DNA from: SH-MAG3 sp036374995
Lineage (GTDB): Bacteria > Gemmatimonadota > Gemmatimonadetes > Longimicrobiales > RSA9
Length of the DNA: 24,288 nucleotides
Direction of reading: 5' to 3'
NCBI GenBank assembly: GCA_036374995.1
Contig: DASUSS010000088.1
Span: 1-24,288, forward strand
Shown: positions 23,366 to 24,288 of the stretch, piece by piece
How the letters are laid out: each line of letters opens with the position of its first letter
Numbering within the stretch: position 1 is the first letter of the stretch
Translations under genes and position numbers: made by a program
Notes under the pieces: generated by a model
Databases searched by the model: none
What the model was told of the DNA's origin: nothing
Seen by the model: the letters and a program-made list of their open reading frames with translations, nothing else

Positions 23366-24288
23366 CCGCCCGACGAACCGGGACCCCGACCGAGACCCTG
23401 CCGCTCGTACCGCTCCGCAGCACGACCGTTTACCCCGTCGGTGTGATCGGCGTCCAGATCGGCATCCCGACCACGCTCGAGCTGCTCGCCGCCCATCCCG
23501 AGCCGGGCCTGACGGTCGCCGTCGTCGTCGCCGAGGGCGGGCCCGACGACCCGATCGATCCGAAGAAGCTGCTGAAGATCGCGGTACGGTCGCGCGTCTC
23601 CGATCGTCTCAACCTGCCCGGCGGCACGGTCCAGCTCACGCTCCAGGGGATCGAACGCGTTGCCGTCCGCGACGTGCGCGAGCACGAGGGCTATTTCATG
23701 GGCACGATCGAGCGCATCGCGGAGACGCCCGCGTCGGAGGAGGAGGCGCAGGAGCTGATCGCGCGGATCCTGAACGCGCTCGAGATCCTCTCCTCGGAAG
23801 TCGAGCGTGTGCCGCGCGAGGTGCCCCGCATCCTGCGCATGAACCTCGCCGATCCCGGCCGCTTTGCGGACCTGGTCGCGACGCTCGCGAACTTCAGCGT
23901 TCACGACAAGGACGAGATCGTGCAGCGCGTCGACGTGCGCGACCGTCTGATCTATGCATTGTGCGAGCTCGAGCATCAGCTCGCGCGCGTGCGTCAGATC
24001 GCGACCGACGAGGAGCAGAGTCACACGGCGGAGCCGAAGCCGGAGGCGGAGCCGCAGACGCCGGCCGAGCGGGCCGCGGAGCTGCGGCAGCGGATCAAGA
24101 TGATGCAGTCGCAGCTCGGCGACGTGGATCCGCTCGAGCGCGAGGTCATCGAGTCGATGCGTCGCATCGAGGTCGCCGACATGCCCGCACGCGCCGCAGC
24201 CGCCGCGCGTACCGAGGTGGAGCGGCTGCGCAGCGTCGGTGGCGTCGGCCCCGAGGCGAGCGAGATCCGCAGCTACGTCGACTGGCTG
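23362..24288 (+). CDS. lon: ATP-dependent protease Lon, N-terminal part
   Basis: Lon is a cytoplasmic hexameric AAA+ protease that degrades damaged and regulatory proteins. The window contains 309 codons and no stop, so the ATPase and Ser-Lys protease domains lie beyond the edge. Visible are the N-domain with LPLVPLRSTTVYPVGVIGVQIG and the helical region to the conserved RSYVDWL just before the AAA+ module. A charged, Glu/Pro-rich insert (EEQSHTAEPKPEAEPQTPAE) lies near residue 220. The ATG overlaps the DUF1499 stop (ATGA). Whether it is an intact long-form Lon cannot be seen. Confidence 0.92.
   Translation, partial: MTARRTGTPTETLPLVPLRSTTVYPVGVIGVQIGIPTTLELLAAHPEPGLTVAVVVAEGGPDDPIDPKKLLKIAVRSRVSDRLNLPGGTVQLTLQGIERVAVRDVREHEGYFMGTIERIAETPASEEEAQELIARILNALEILSSEVERVPREVPRILRMNLADPGRFADLVATLANFSVHDKDEIVQRVDVRDRLIYALCELEHQLARVRQIATDEEQSHTAEPKPEAEPQTPAERAAELRQRIKMMQSQLGDVDPLEREVIESMRRIEVADMPARAAAAARTEVERLRSVGGVGPEASEIRSYVDWL

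Overview
The window is high-GC DNA, probably from a Gemmatimonadota-like or similar Gram-negative bacterium. This is inferred from the outer-membrane proteins (porin, TonB-dependent receptor with a carboxypeptidase-regulatory-like N-domain, several lipoproteins), a mixture of ATG and GTG starts, and tight gene packing. I see no rRNA, tRNA, CRISPR array, transposase, integrase or phage gene.

Positions 1-12076 and the receptor up to 15166 form a large phosphate-starvation locus. After a partial short-chain dehydrogenase (1-432, minus), one minus-strand operon reads porin (OprP/OprO-like) > pstS > pstC > pstA > pstB > phoU (6001 down to 618). The last four genes are joined by 4-base or similar stop/start overlaps. 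A second minus-strand operon, phoB > phoR > a small membrane-anchored protein (8704 down to 6109), supplies the two-component control. A PAP2 phosphatase (8912-9427, plus) diverges from phoB. Next come a small lipoprotein, a fibronectin-III/beta-helix lipoprotein and a large TonB-dependent receptor (9697-15166, all minus). GTNAC pairs or triplets with an exact 11-base period, the architecture of a Pho box, occur upstream of the porin, phoB, the PAP2 gene and the receptor. The reading is one regulon: outer-membrane entry (porin, receptor with surface lipoproteins), phosphate release (PAP2), inner-membrane uptake (PstSCAB) and control (PhoU/PhoR/PhoB).

Positions 15435-24288 are mainly housekeeping and unlinked: a MgtE magnesium channel, a 344-base gap built of nested inverted repeats, a single-domain response regulator, an EVE-domain protein with an isopropylmalate-synthase-like aldolase, an M20 peptidase, a DUF296 protein coupled to a sugar-phosphate nucleotidyltransferase, and a SIMPL-DUF1499-lon operon cut by the window end.

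The oddest sequence features are a 7 x 24-base minisatellite lying inside the receptor's signal peptide, a triplicated 41-base hairpin unit that begins in the receptor's stop-codon region, and a 36-base inverted repeat with one mismatch that starts at the last base of the mgtE stop codon.
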